The notes: generated by a model not told the origin, from the letters alone. A DNA stretch of 64,000 bases from Dictyobacter aurantiacus (GCF_003967515.1 NZ_BIFQ01000002.1:806001-870000); one strand, 5' to 3'. Positions 54,002 through 62,923 are shown, counted from the first letter of the stretch. Numbers and translations are program-made.

Positions 54002-55297
54002 ATGCAGAAAAGGTATAAAGTATCTCTGGTTGTTCTATTTGTGCTGTTATATAGCGTAAGTAGTATGCTGCTGACCGGGATGCAGGCCCGAGCGGCCCAT
54101 GGCAAGCTCAAAAGCGGTGGGCTGAACCAGGTCATCGATCAGGTGACCCGGCAGGTCCTGCTCAATATCAGTGTCAACGGCTTTAATCCAAACGCGAAGA
54201 CCAAATCGCTTACAACCGGTGGGCTCTACGTCAACTGGATGATGAACAATCCTACCCAGGTCAACAAGGTTAATCCCAATACCAACGACGATCCGCCTAC
54301 CAGTCATGACATACAGACGGATCTCTTCTATCTCAACGCGCTGGCGGAATACAAATTTCTTCACCACGGGGATACACGCTACGACCTGGATATCCAGAAG
54401 ATGACCCCCATCGTCCACTATGAGTTCTTCAACTATAATCTGCCAAAGGGATGGGTTTATTTCTATCTGTTGCGTGATGGCTTTTTCCTGAACGATCCGG
54501 TGCTGACCCAGGAAGCCAGCATGGCGGCCAGCAACTACTACACCCACTGGTTCGATCCAAAACTGAACCTACTCTATAACAAGTCGCATACGCCCGGCGT
54601 CTACAGCGTTGAGCATTCCATTACCGCCGGAGCCGCGTTGATAGACGCCGGCACGCGCTGGCACCAGCCGGCCTGGGTCCAGGCGGGCAGGTCCACCCTG
54701 GCGACCGTACTGGCGGCTTCGTACAACCTACAGTCGCACCTTTTTTATAACAATATGATGGTGAACAGCAACGGGACCGAGGTTGTCACCAACGACCAGG
54801 CGAAGGCCAGTACCCAGGGGAGCGTCGTCGAGGCCCTCATGGAGGCTTATATGCTAACCCGCGATCAACAGTATCTGAACGTCGCCAGCCAGGTATTGCA
54901 GAGCCTGCTGGTCAACAGTGGGCTGTGGGATCAAAGCAATGGGGGGCTCTACTTCGCCCTGGACTTGAATAGCGGCAGGCTGGAACAAAAATATAAGGAG
55001 ACGCGGGCGCAGGCACATGCCCTGATCGGCCTCTACCGCTTTAACCAGGTGATGCGCGCCATCGGCAGGCCGCAGGTGTTTCTGGACAAGCAGCAGCAGT
55101 TGATCTCGTTGCTGGCCACCAGATTTTATGAGCCGATATATCACGGCTACTTCTACCGGGTAACGCCAGATTTTCAGATCTACGTCTCAAACGATGCCAG
55201 TGGGCAGCCGCAGCAGGAGAACTACTTCACAACCGAAGCCATGGGTCTGGCCCTCGACGCCTTGCAACAGACCGAGATGCCCGTGGTCCCATATTAA
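54002..55297 (+). CDS. Secreted (alpha/alpha)6-barrel glycosidase-like protein
   Basis: A 431-residue protein with an N-terminal signal peptide (VSLVVLFVLLYSVSSMLLTG, cleavage near ARAAHG). The rest is helical with repeated tryptophan/tyrosine-rich loops (GWVYFYLLRDGFF, THWFDPKLNLLYN, SVEHSITAGAALIDAG, GGLYFALDL, ALIGLYRF). This pattern fits six-hairpin glycosidases such as GH76 or AGE-type proteins, but no catalytic pair can be named with certainty. GTGGGAGGTGGCTG precedes the ATG. A hairpin at 55320-55340 may terminate transcription. Confidence 0.65.
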   Translation: MQKRYKVSLVVLFVLLYSVSSMLLTGMQARAAHGKLKSGGLNQVIDQVTRQVLLNISVNGFNPNAKTKSLTTGGLYVNWMMNNPTQVNKVNPNTNDDPPTSHDIQTDLFYLNALAEYKFLHHGDTRYDLDIQKMTPIVHYEFFNYNLPKGWVYFYLLRDGFFLNDPVLTQEASMAASNYYTHWFDPKLNLLYNKSHTPGVYSVEHSITAGAALIDAGTRWHQPAWVQAGRSTLATVLAASYNLQSHLFYNNMMVNSNGTEVVTNDQAKASTQGSVVEALMEAYMLTRDQQYLNVASQVLQSLLVNSGLWDQSNGGLYFALDLNSGRLEQKYKETRAQAHALIGLYRFNQVMRAIGRPQVFLDKQQQLISLLATRFYEPIYHGYFYRVTPDFQIYVSNDASGQPQQENYFTTEAMGLALDALQQTEMPVVPY

Positions 55298-55319
55298 GCG
55301 GCACACATATATCGTAGGC

Positions 55320-55340
55320 GAGGATGCTGGGAGCATCCTC
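55320..55340. terminator. Small perfect stem-loop after the alpha/alpha-barrel gene
   Basis: GAGGATGCT-GGG-AGCATCCTC forms a 9-bp perfect stem 20 bases after the stop. There is no T-run. Confidence 0.45.
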
Positions 55341-55357
55341 AACGCCCTGTGCGAGCG

Positions 55358-55488
55358 CTTGCCGCGCAGCGGCCCCGTACTCGGGCGCACATGTTCCATC
55401 ACAACGTGATCATTCCCAGAGAACGCTGAGAAAGAGATCATCCTTGGTGGAACTTAAGCGTCCGGGTACGGGGCCGCTGCGCGGCAAG
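55358..55488. mobile_element. MITE-like element with 41-bp terminal inverted repeats
   Basis: Segments 55358-55398 and 55448-55488 are inverted copies. They are identical over CTTGCCGCGCAGCGGCCCCG apart from one mismatch in the first 27 bases, and are more diverged inward. A 49-base AT-richer centre separates them. There is no coding capacity. It lies between convergent genes, so it could also act as a bidirectional terminator. Confidence 0.6.
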
Positions 55489-55506
55489 CCAGGGCAAGCC
55501 TGGCAC

Positions 55507-55719
55507 CTACAAGGGCTTGTTCTCTCTTTGGAAATATCCCACCACCCCCATCACAAAGCCAATCACGACCAGAAAGGCCTCGATACCGGGAAATAGCTTC
55601 AGGATAAAGGGAGGATTACTGGCGGACATGTTAAAGAGCGCCTGCGAGATGCTGGTAGCCAGGCATACGGCCAGCAACATCAATAAAATGCCCATCAACA
55701 TCAGCTTGGTTGATTTCAT
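55507..55719 (-). CDS. Small two-helix membrane protein
   Basis: A 70-residue protein with two hydrophobic helices (LMLMGILLMLLAVCLATSI and GIEAFLVVIGFVMGVVGYF) and a charged C-terminus (QRENKPL). No family is recognised. The ATG at 55719 has AGAAAGG upstream; the frame runs further to 55857 without a better site. Confidence 0.55.
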   Translation of the reverse strand: MKSTKLMLMGILLMLLAVCLATSISQALFNMSASNPPFILKLFPGIEAFLVVIGFVMGVVGYFQRENKPL

Positions 55720-56142
55720 ATGTGGATAAAACCTTTCTATAAGAAATATATAATAGCGTTCAAAATAAGCTCGAAGCAGGGGTATGCTATATATGAGCAA
55801 AGATACAAGCACTGCCCCATCTACATATAACAACTTATAGAGAGGCCAGATCAACACTTGAATGAACCATTAGTCCTAGTACCAAGTAGATTGTAAATGC
55901 CTCTCAAAAAGGCCAGGAGTCTTTGGGCGCGGCGGCATTGCAGCTATGCTCTATCTACTGTTGCATAACAACGCTAGATAGATACATTCTTAATTGATAA
56001 TAGACGTGTTGCACACGCATAGATAAAGCGCTTGATGAGAACAAATAGCGTTTTCATAAAATTCCTCTGTTTATTGCCCTCAAAAGAAGAGTATGGTATA
56101 TTGCACCTAGATCTTCGATTGCTTGAGAGGAGAGCGAGTAAG
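55720..56142. other. Intergenic region between divergent small genes
   Basis: No gene is supported. A weak inverted repeat CTATCTA...TAGATAG is present around 55950-55982. The last 40 bases form the leader of the next gene, with GAGGAGAG as ribosome binding site. Confidence 0.4.
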
Positions 56143-56898
56143 ATGGCGCTGGATAATGAGGAGAGAGCCCAACAGAATGCGACGCTCAAACGCCATGGCT
56201 ATCGTTGGGCCAAGGAGAATAGTCAGTGGATCTTAAAGGATCCACAGGGGAAAACGACCACGCCAGAAAAGGCCATGCAGGCAATCCACAATCGGAAAGC
56301 GCAGCTACCTGTGACGCCTCCTCCCGCGCAGTCCGTTAATCTCACCACCGAACGGCTGGCCGTACTCCGCTGGGCCCAACAGATCGTCAGGCGCCGCCCT
56401 TTGATCCTCGCTAGCAAGACGCTTACCATCGCGGGCAACGAAGAGATCATTGAGCTGGCCATCGTCGACATCTATGGGCAAATCGTCTTTAATTCCCTTA
56501 TCAGGCCAGATCAACCTCTCACAGTAACCGAGGGGGACCTACAGGGGATCCCCACCAATCAGCTGGCACAGGCTCCGAGCTTTCCAGAGATCTGGCCGCA
56601 GATCTATCCATTGCTGATCCAGAATGAATTAATCATCTACAACGCAGCCTTCTATCTGCGTAGCCTGCGCCAGGAAGCGGCCCGCTATCAACTGGCGCTG
56701 CCGGCCATCGTCTCGCATTGTATGATGACCAAATACGCGCTCTATGCCGGTGAAAAGATCTCGGAGCGGGAATATAAGCTACACGATCTCAGCGAGGCCT
56801 GTGGCGAATTTGGCATTGGCACTGGAGATCAACGGGCCAGCGAAAACGCAGAGGCCGTCAGACAACTCCTGCTGGTCCTGGCCAGCCTGGAATCCTGA
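56143..56898 (+). CDS. DnaQ/exonuclease-fold protein lacking catalytic residues
   Basis: A 251-residue protein. Residues 1-75 form a separate helical region (HGYRWAKENSQWILKD). Residues about 85-250 align with the DEDDh 3'-5' exonuclease fold (EEIIELAIVDIYGQIVF, APSFPEIWPQI, IIYNAAFYLRSL). The active-site acids are missing. The usual DxE positions are Ala90 and Lys92, the second Asp is Tyr171, and the final H-x4-D positions are Gln230 and Asn235. It is therefore probably a binding or scaffold protein rather than a nuclease. The ATG at 56143 follows GAGGAGAG. Confidence 0.7.
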   Translation: MALDNEERAQQNATLKRHGYRWAKENSQWILKDPQGKTTTPEKAMQAIHNRKAQLPVTPPPAQSVNLTTERLAVLRWAQQIVRRRPLILASKTLTIAGNEEIIELAIVDIYGQIVFNSLIRPDQPLTVTEGDLQGIPTNQLAQAPSFPEIWPQIYPLLIQNELIIYNAAFYLRSLRQEAARYQLALPAIVSHCMMTKYALYAGEKISEREYKLHDLSEACGEFGIGTGDQRASENAEAVRQLLLVLASLES

Positions 56899-57013
56899 CA
56901 GAGGTGAAGGCAGGCCTAAAAAACTGGCATTCCAGTAGCGAGCACATACGAGGTGCCCGACCACCGGAATGCCACTGCGCACGACGACAGTTCGCACAGT
57001 ACAGTGCCTGCAA

Positions 57014-57310
57014 CTAACTGGGCGGAGGCTCATCCTCCTTCTTGCGCTTCCCAAACAACCCTTCGAGGATACCTCCCGCGCCACTCACAATGCCACCCAA
57101 CCGATTCCCCGCCTCCTTCTCCAGCGTATTCAGCACGTTTGTCGCGGCATCTTTAGCCTGGCTGGCAAACTGTTCCCCACCGGGAATCTTAGAAGCATAC
57201 TGCTCGATCGCCTGGCGTATCTTTTGCTCGGCCGCTTCACGAGCAGCCTGAAACTGCTCGGGATTCTGCGGCTGTGCATTCACGTCTTGAGGGCGCTCTT
57301 GCTCTGACAT
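57014..57310 (-). CDS. Small hydrophilic helical protein
   Basis: A 98-residue protein. The N-terminal part is Gln/Pro/Ala-rich. It then has an amphipathic helix (AAREAAEQKIRQAIEQYASKI) and a Gly-rich segment (GGIVSGAGGILEGLFGKRKK). The charged/Pro-rich end is EDEPPPS. It resembles stress-related or membrane-associated small helical proteins but no family can be named. The ATG at 57310 follows GGGAGG at a slightly long distance. Confidence 0.6.
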   Translation of the reverse strand: MSEQERPQDVNAQPQNPEQFQAAREAAEQKIRQAIEQYASKIPGGEQFASQAKDAATNVLNTLEKEAGNRLGGIVSGAGGILEGLFGKRKKEDEPPPS

Positions 57311-57619
57311 GGTCCTGAAACCTCCCATTTATCATGGTTATCTCATCAGCGACAAAAAAGAAAAAAGCTGTACAGGAAACTTTCAGATAACTTTTCACGC
57401 CACAGGCATAACATATATGATAACCAGTTTCCCTGTCAAGGGGCCATGCCAATCCCTTCTCTGTTCCACATGGTTTCGTATGATTTTCAATGATTATTTT
57501 TATATTACATTTGCAGAGGTAAGTAAAATACAAACAACTGTAAAATGAAATTTTATTAAAGATAAAGAAATTGGTTAAGAAATATGTTAAAAGCATACGC
57601 TCATGATCGTCATATATAT
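57311..57619. other. AT-rich intergenic region upstream of the sugar ABC operon
   Basis: No gene is supported. It is distinctly AT-rich between about 57480 and 57590. It must contain promoters for the divergent small protein and the ABC operon. Confidence 0.4.
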
Positions 57620-57632
57620 GTAACCCGGTTGC
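57620..57632 (+). promoter_or_regulatory. LacI-type operator-like sequence
   Basis: GTAACCCGGTTGC is a 13-base near-palindrome centred on CCCGG, like LacI/GalR-family operators. It lies 42 bases before the start of the sugar-binding protein gene. No LacI gene is in the window, so a distant regulator would be required. Confidence 0.35.
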
Positions 57633-57673
57633 CTGGCTAAGAGAGTTTGTCTATCACCTCAAAGGAGAAGGCA

Positions 57674-59077
57674 TTGACCAACAATCTTCAGCGCACTGTG
57701 GCACGTCGGCTCAGTCGCCGAACGGCCTTAAAAACCATAGGGTTAGGGACAACGGCGCTTGGCCTTTCCGGCTGTGGCGTCATTATGGGCTCGCCCTCGC
57801 CCACGCTATCTGCGCAAGGTAAAGAGGCTGCGCAGGGACGCAAGACCGTCATCGAGCTCTATAATGTGTTCGGTGGCGCGGATAATGACCACTGGGTCAA
57901 CCTGGCCCGCAAGTTCGAAGAATCTCAATCCGAGATCGGCATCAAGATTACCTACGCGCCCGCCGGTGGCGGTGGCGGTGGTGATAATCCCAAGTTGCTG
58001 ACCGCTATCGCCGGCGGCAATCCACCCGACCTGGCACAAATTACTCCGTTCAGTACCCCCCAATGGGCCGCGCAGGGCATCATGACCGACCTGACCCCTT
58101 ATATCAAGGCGTCAGGAGTAACGGGAGATGACTTCTGGCCCGCCGTCTGGAACGATATGAACTGGAACGGGAAGGTCTGGCAGGTGCAGTGGGATGCCGA
58201 CGCTAACTTTCCTTTCTTCTGGAACAAACAGGTCTTTGAAGATGTGGGGCTCGATCCCAACAAGGGTCCGCAGACCATTGATGAGGTCAATGAGTTCTCA
58301 AAGAAGATCAACAAGACCACCAATGGCAATGTTTCGCGCATCGGCATGATCCCCTGGGACACCTATGGAGCCAGTAATTCCATCTTTACCTGGGGCTGGG
58401 CCTTTGGTGGCGAGTTCTACGATCGCGAGAAGCAGGTGGTGACGCCCGACAACGAGTACGTTGTGAAGGCGTTGGAATGGATCGTGCAATATGCCAAAAG
58501 TGTCGGTGGCGCGGACCGCGTGGCCGTCACGCCCCCTAATCTGCAATTGCATGTATTTTCAACCGGCAACGTGGGGATGGCTCCCCTGGTAGCTACCAAC
58601 TATCGCGATATCGTGACGGCCCTGCCAAAGATGAAGATCGGAGCCGGGCTGCTGCCCTCGCAGGGACCCGGAGCCACGCAGCCAGGCGCGGGAGGCTGGC
58701 TGGGCGGCTGGAGCCTCTTTATCCCCACGGGCGCGAAAAATCCTGATGCGGCCTGGGAATTCATCAAGTGGGTCAGCATCAGCGATGAGGGCACGCAGGC
58801 CCAGTGGGACACGGTCGGTTTCCCACCTGGCTATAGCAAAGCCCCCGTACTGCAAAAGATTAAAAATGATCCAGTGATGGCCCCATTCTATACCACACTG
58901 ATCAACGCCAAACATTCGCGGCCCTCGATTCCGGTCGGCTCGTTCTACGCCGGAATCTTGAATGACCTGGTCGGGTCAGCCGTCTACGGCAAGATGACTC
59001 CCCTGGAAGCCCTCAAAGAGGTTAAAAGACGCACAACCAAAGAGTGGGATGATTTCAATCGTGAGCATGGCCTGTAA
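57674..59077 (+). CDS. Sugar ABC transporter solute-binding lipoprotein
   Basis: A 467-residue extracellular binding protein of family 1. The N-terminus has a twin-arginine motif (RRLSRRTALKTIG) and a lipobox-like LSGCG, so it is likely a Tat-exported lipoprotein. Family 1 features follow: NPPDLAQITPF, WNGKVWQVQWDADANFPFFWNKQVFED and GGWSLFIPTGAKNPDAAWEFIKW. TTG at 57674 follows AAAGGAGAAGG; the frame opens earlier at 57647. Two permease genes follow directly. No ATPase gene is included, so a shared MsmX/UgpC-type ATPase is expected. Confidence 0.92.
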   Translation: MTNNLQRTVARRLSRRTALKTIGLGTTALGLSGCGVIMGSPSPTLSAQGKEAAQGRKTVIELYNVFGGADNDHWVNLARKFEESQSEIGIKITYAPAGGGGGGDNPKLLTAIAGGNPPDLAQITPFSTPQWAAQGIMTDLTPYIKASGVTGDDFWPAVWNDMNWNGKVWQVQWDADANFPFFWNKQVFEDVGLDPNKGPQTIDEVNEFSKKINKTTNGNVSRIGMIPWDTYGASNSIFTWGWAFGGEFYDREKQVVTPDNEYVVKALEWIVQYAKSVGGADRVAVTPPNLQLHVFSTGNVGMAPLVATNYRDIVTALPKMKIGAGLLPSQGPGATQPGAGGWLGGWSLFIPTGAKNPDAAWEFIKWVSISDEGTQAQWDTVGFPPGYSKAPVLQKIKNDPVMAPFYTTLINAKHSRPSIPVGSFYAGILNDLVGSAVYGKMTPLEALKEVKRRTTKEWDDFNREHGL

Positions 59078-59118
59078 CTCCTGACAATGCACCGCTATAG
59101 CACAACAAGGAGGTTCTG

Positions 59119-60045
59119 GTGTCTACAATACGAGTGCAAAGTGTCCACAAACGAAAATGGAGCTCCCTGCAGCGCCGCAATTTTCTGTGGGGCCTCTTCT
59201 TCACCTCACCGGCCATTATCGGCCTCCTCTTATTTACCGCGTACCCGTTAATCATGTCCTTCTACTATAGCTTCACCTCGTATTCGATGTTCGGGCCCTT
59301 CAAGTTTATCGGCCTGACCAACTATATCGATCTATTTGGAGATGACAACTGGTGGAGTTCGCTCTACAACACCGTGTACATCCTCATTTTTTCGGTGCCA
59401 CTGGGCATCATTGTTGCGCTGATGCTGGCGCTGCTGCTGAATGTCAAAACGAAAGGCATCGCCGTTTACCGCACCATTTTTTACCTGCCAAGCATCGTGC
59501 CGATCGTGGCCTCGGCCGTCGTGTTCGGCTATGTCTTTAATCCACAGTATGGGATCCTCAACAACATCCTGCAGATCTTCGGCATTACGGGACCCGGCTG
59601 GCTGTCCAGTCCTGACTGGGCGAAGCCGACTCTGATCATTCTCAGTCTGTGGGGTGTGGGAAACCTGATGATCATCCTGCTGGCAGGATTGCAAGACGTG
59701 CCACGCGACCTGCAGGATGCCGCCCAGGTTGACGGTGCCACCGCGTGGAATCGCTTCCGCCATGTCACGCTACCCTTCCTGAGTCCGCATCTGTTCTTCG
59801 CGTTGATCACCGGTCTGATCGCCGGATTCCAATACTTCTCCCCGGTCTTCGTGCTCACCAACGGCAATGGTGACCCGGCGGGCTCCACCCTCATCGCGGC
59901 GCTGTACCTCTATCAGAACGCCTTCCGCTACTTCAAGGTCGGCTACGCCAACGCGATGGCCTGGGTCCTCTTCATCATCATCTTACTGTGTACCGCACTT
60001 ACCTTCCGCATAGTTGCCAGGCGCGTTTATTATGGAGGAGCATAA
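59119..60045 (+). CDS. Sugar ABC transporter permease (MalF/UgpA type)
   Basis: A 308-residue permease with six membrane helices. The N-terminal FTSPAIIGLLLFTAYPLIMSFYYSF and the EAA-like loop QDVPRDLQDAAQVDGATAWNRFRHVTLP are typical of sugar importers. The start is GTG at 59119 with AAGGAGG upstream. It lies 42 bases after the binding-protein gene and three bases before the second permease gene. Confidence 0.93.
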   Translation: MSTIRVQSVHKRKWSSLQRRNFLWGLFFTSPAIIGLLLFTAYPLIMSFYYSFTSYSMFGPFKFIGLTNYIDLFGDDNWWSSLYNTVYILIFSVPLGIIVALMLALLLNVKTKGIAVYRTIFYLPSIVPIVASAVVFGYVFNPQYGILNNILQIFGITGPGWLSSPDWAKPTLIILSLWGVGNLMIILLAGLQDVPRDLQDAAQVDGATAWNRFRHVTLPFLSPHLFFALITGLIAGFQYFSPVFVLTNGNGDPAGSTLIAALYLYQNAFRYFKVGYANAMAWVLFIIILLCTALTFRIVARRVYYGGA

Positions 60046-60048
60046 ATC

Positions 60049-60954
60049 ATGGCCATTCAAGAAAACCTTTACCCTCAAGACCTGGAAATCATCCGACCGG
60101 GCACCACGCAACGCGATGAAACGAACATCACGGCCAAACCGCGCACCCAGGTCCTGGCGCATATCGCTCTGGTCGTATTGAGCATCCTTTTTATCATCCC
60201 GTTTTTCTGGATGGTCACCGGGTCACTCAAGATCAATACACAGTTAAGCGCCTTCCCGATCGTCTGGTTCCCTGACCCCATTACGCTGGAGCACTATATC
60301 TATGGGCTGCAGGCGGTCCCCTTTGGGCTGTATGTGCTAAATACGCTGACGATCTGCCTGTTCGCCGTCATCGGAGCGGTCTTCTCCTGCTCGTTCGTGG
60401 CTTATGGACTGGCACGCATCGACTGGCCGCTGCGTACACCGCTGTTTATCATTATCCTGGCCACCACCATGATCCCCTTTTATGTCACGATGGTGCCCCT
60501 CTTTACGCTCTTTAAAACCTGGGGCTGGGTCAACACCTATCTGCCGTTGATCATCCCGACGTACTGTGGCGTCCCCATCTACATCTTCCTGCTACGCCAG
60601 TTCTTCATGACTATTCCCAAAGAATTGTCCGAAGCGGCGCGCATCGATGGGGCCAACGAACTGGCCATCTACTGGCGGGTGATCCTGCCGCTCGCCAAAC
60701 CGGCCCTCGCCACTGTGGCGCTCTTCCAGTTCCTGGGATCGTGGAGCGACTTCCTGGGACCCCTGATCTATCTCAGCGACTCGCAGCGCTACACCGTCTC
60801 CCTGGGCCTCTCGTTCTTCCAGGGACAGTATAGCACCGAGTTCGGCGCCTTGATGGCGGCCAGTACCGTCATGTTGATCCCTGTGATCATTCTTTTCTTC
60901 TTCGCACAGAAAACCTTTATCCAGGGCATCACCCTCACAGGCGTCAAAGGATAA
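60049..60954 (+). CDS. Sugar ABC transporter permease (MalG/UgpE type)
   Basis: A 301-residue permease with six membrane helices. The pattern IPFFWMVTGSLK near the N-terminus and the EAA loop IPKELSEAARIDGANELAIYWRVILPLAKPAL place it with the second permease of CUT1 importers. TGGAGG precedes the ATG within the end of the previous gene. A 79-bp palindrome beginning 5 bases after the stop closes the operon. Confidence 0.93.
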   Translation: MAIQENLYPQDLEIIRPGTTQRDETNITAKPRTQVLAHIALVVLSILFIIPFFWMVTGSLKINTQLSAFPIVWFPDPITLEHYIYGLQAVPFGLYVLNTLTICLFAVIGAVFSCSFVAYGLARIDWPLRTPLFIIILATTMIPFYVTMVPLFTLFKTWGWVNTYLPLIIPTYCGVPIYIFLLRQFFMTIPKELSEAARIDGANELAIYWRVILPLAKPALATVALFQFLGSWSDFLGPLIYLSDSQRYTVSLGLSFFQGQYSTEFGALMAASTVMLIPVIILFFFAQKTFIQGITLTGVKG

Positions 60955-60958
60955 GAAA

Positions 60959-61037
60959 AATACAGCAATCGGGTAAACAGGGAGGAAGACCAGCGCTGAG
61001 CGCTGGTCTTCCTCCCTGTTTACCCGATTGCTGTATT
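60959..61037. terminator. 79-bp perfect palindrome after the sugar ABC operon
   Basis: Arms 60959-60997 and 60999-61037 are exact complements around one G. It lies between convergent transcription units and should block read-through from both. The outer 18 bases of its right arm (TTTACCCGATTGCTGTAT) recur directly at 61130-61147. Confidence 0.8.
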
Positions 61038-61090
61038 AAGGGGGAAATTGGGGACTTGATCATGCCCCCAGCATGCTCGCCCAAACCCCG

Positions 61091-61147
61091 GCAGGAGGGG
61101 CTTGACGCCCCTCCTGCACCTCCCCCCTATTTACCCGATTGCTGTAT
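61091..61147. repeat. GCAGGAGGGG hairpin and duplicated TTTACCCGATTGCTGTAT
   Basis: GCAGGAGGGGC/GCCCCTCCTGC (61091-61101/61107-61117) matches the hairpin near 24113-24137. It is followed by a direct copy (61130-61147) of the outer end of the preceding palindrome. The intervening repeat therefore seems to sit within duplicated sequence. Confidence 0.65.
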
Positions 61148-61158
61148 GAAAATTTTTT

Positions 61159-61872
61159 TTATTGCTGGGGGATGATGCAGTTGTCGCCTTCGCAGTAGCC
61201 GCTGTCGGTGTTGTCGGCGCCAATCTTGATGAGGGGGTGGGATTCGGCCCAGGCCTGGTCGAGGACCTGCTTGAAGACTTCGGTGGGCTGGGCGCCGGAG
61301 ATGCCGTACTTTTCGTCGATGGCGAAGAAGGGGACACCTTCGATGCCGAACATGCGGGCGCGCTCGATGTCGGCCCTTACCTCGTCAGTATATGCGTTGC
61401 CGGCCAGCATCGAACGTGCCTCTTCGGCGTCGATGCCCACTTCGGACGCCAATCTCACCAGCGTCTCTGTGTCGCCGACTGAAGCGCCTTCGGTAAAATA
61501 GGCCTTCAATAGACGCTCTTTGGCGGCATCCTGCAGATTATGGTGCGCCGCCAGGTGAATCAGACGGTGGGCATCAAAGGTGTTGCTATGACGGATATCA
61601 CCCATGTGATAGTCGAGTCCTACTTCGGCGGCCAGCTTGCTCACGCGCTCATTCATGGCCTCGGCCTGCTGCGGGCTCACGCCATATTTCTGTGCCAGCA
61701 CCTCGGTCATTTTTGTCTCAGACGTACGTGGCGCCGATGGATCAAGCTGATAGCTGCGCCAGATCACCTCGACCTGGTCTTTATGCTTAAAGTCGGCCAG
61801 GGCCGCCTCAAAACGACGTTTACCTATATAACACCAGGGACAGGCCACATCGGACCAGATCTCTACTTTCAT
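61159..61872 (-). CDS. DsbA-family (FrnE-like) thiol oxidoreductase
   Basis: A 237-residue thioredoxin-fold protein with the active site C11-PW-C14 near the N-terminus (WSDVACPWCYIGK), an inserted helical domain, and the cis-Pro segment GIEGVPFFAI. Absence of a signal peptide and similarity to FrnE suggest a cytosolic role in thiol-disulfide exchange or polyketide-like isomerisation. A further Cys pair (YCEGDNC) near the C-terminus is distinctive and may act as a second redox or metal site. The ATG at 61872 follows AGGAGGAGGAAG. Confidence 0.9.
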   Translation of the reverse strand: MKVEIWSDVACPWCYIGKRRFEAALADFKHKDQVEVIWRSYQLDPSAPRTSETKMTEVLAQKYGVSPQQAEAMNERVSKLAAEVGLDYHMGDIRHSNTFDAHRLIHLAAHHNLQDAAKERLLKAYFTEGASVGDTETLVRLASEVGIDAEEARSMLAGNAYTDEVRADIERARMFGIEGVPFFAIDEKYGISGAQPTEVFKQVLDQAWAESHPLIKIGADNTDSGYCEGDNCIIPQQ

Positions 61873-62510
61873 TTCTTCCTCCTCCTTATATCTATCTATC
61901 ACAACAACGCAGTCCCACATTTTATTCTCGCCACGGACATCCGTGTCATAATCCACAATTGGGCAGATCTGATAATCAGACAATCATGTCCTGCCACCTC
62001 TATCACAATCATCTTCATGACATCGCTGTCTGACACAACCGTCCTATAGTATTCAACTCTGCCACGACACATCTGTCTACAAAACATCTTTCCCTGACAA
62101 ACCTGTCCTCGCCATCCGGCAGGTACAAAATGGAATATGCAATTACCTGGAGGAGGGGAAGCACCGCATAAATGCTCCCGCTACAAGAGGCCAGTTATAC
62201 TCCTGGAAGCCTTCGACATAATAAATATGCGTTTCCCTGGCTCTTCGAGCATACTATACAAGCAAACAGAACACTTCACAATACACATTTGTACGTATAA
62301 ATTCGAGCACAAATACTTAGTTCGGGGCTTGTCGCATCAGTTGGAGTCCGCTATGATGAAAAGAAAATTTTCTATGCAGCATGCATAAAAGCATAGAAGA
62401 GAAACGGCGATATCGCGCTGGTCGCCACCAAAGCTCGTGTATGGGTCTATAGTACAAAGGATAAAGCTGTCAGAAACGGCAGAAAGCCTGTTATGGCAAC
62501 GCTGGCATGG
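61873..62510. other. Intergenic region with ACATCTGTC-like short repeats
   Basis: No gene is supported. The part 61980-62110 contains several spaced GACA...CTGTC-type words (for example at 62028, 62070 and 62095) that resemble the TGACAT words further right. The remainder shows no clear structure. Confidence 0.4.
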
Positions 62511-62837
62511 ATGTCAGAGATGACACAGAAATGTCGCGACCGACATGACGGATATGTCCAGAATATATGCCTGACATGACCAAAAATTACAATCTCATTA
62601 CAGTATAGTTACAATAAATTCATGCGATAGCATCGCAGCAATACGGTTAAGCTCAGAAATGGCATTTGTGACATGAAAATGACATGAATGGCAATGAATA
62701 TTTTTTTGCCTCGCGACTCGAATTTCGAATTCGAGTTATATATTTATTTTAAAATTTATCTTAAAGTAGATACTCGAACTCGAATTCGAGTTAACCTCCG
62801 CCCAAAGAGACATGACATGGATGTCAAAAGTGTCACA
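62511..62837. promoter_or_regulatory. Cluster of TGACAT/ATGTCA half-sites
   Basis: At least ten TGACAT- or ATGTC-type words occur, at 62511, 62531, 62542, 62554, 62572, 62668, 62680, 62809, 62814 and 62821, plus TGTCACA at 62831. Some are paired as GACATGAC. An exact 16-bp palindrome AACTCGAATTCGAGTT (62777-62792) with a near copy at 62715-62735 lies within the cluster. The array looks like a multi-site binding region for an unknown regulator. Confidence 0.5.
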
Positions 62838-62923
62838 TCATCCCACTCCTTCCCTGGTCTGCCTTCCATCGTTCGTGTTTTTTAAACCATAACTCTGCTT
62901 CACAAGATCATCACCACCACATG

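Noticed and set aside
61540..62049. 169-residue + strand frame over the DsbA-like gene
   Set aside because: It runs antisense to a clear FrnE-type protein with CPWC and cis-Pro motifs and has no family features of its own.
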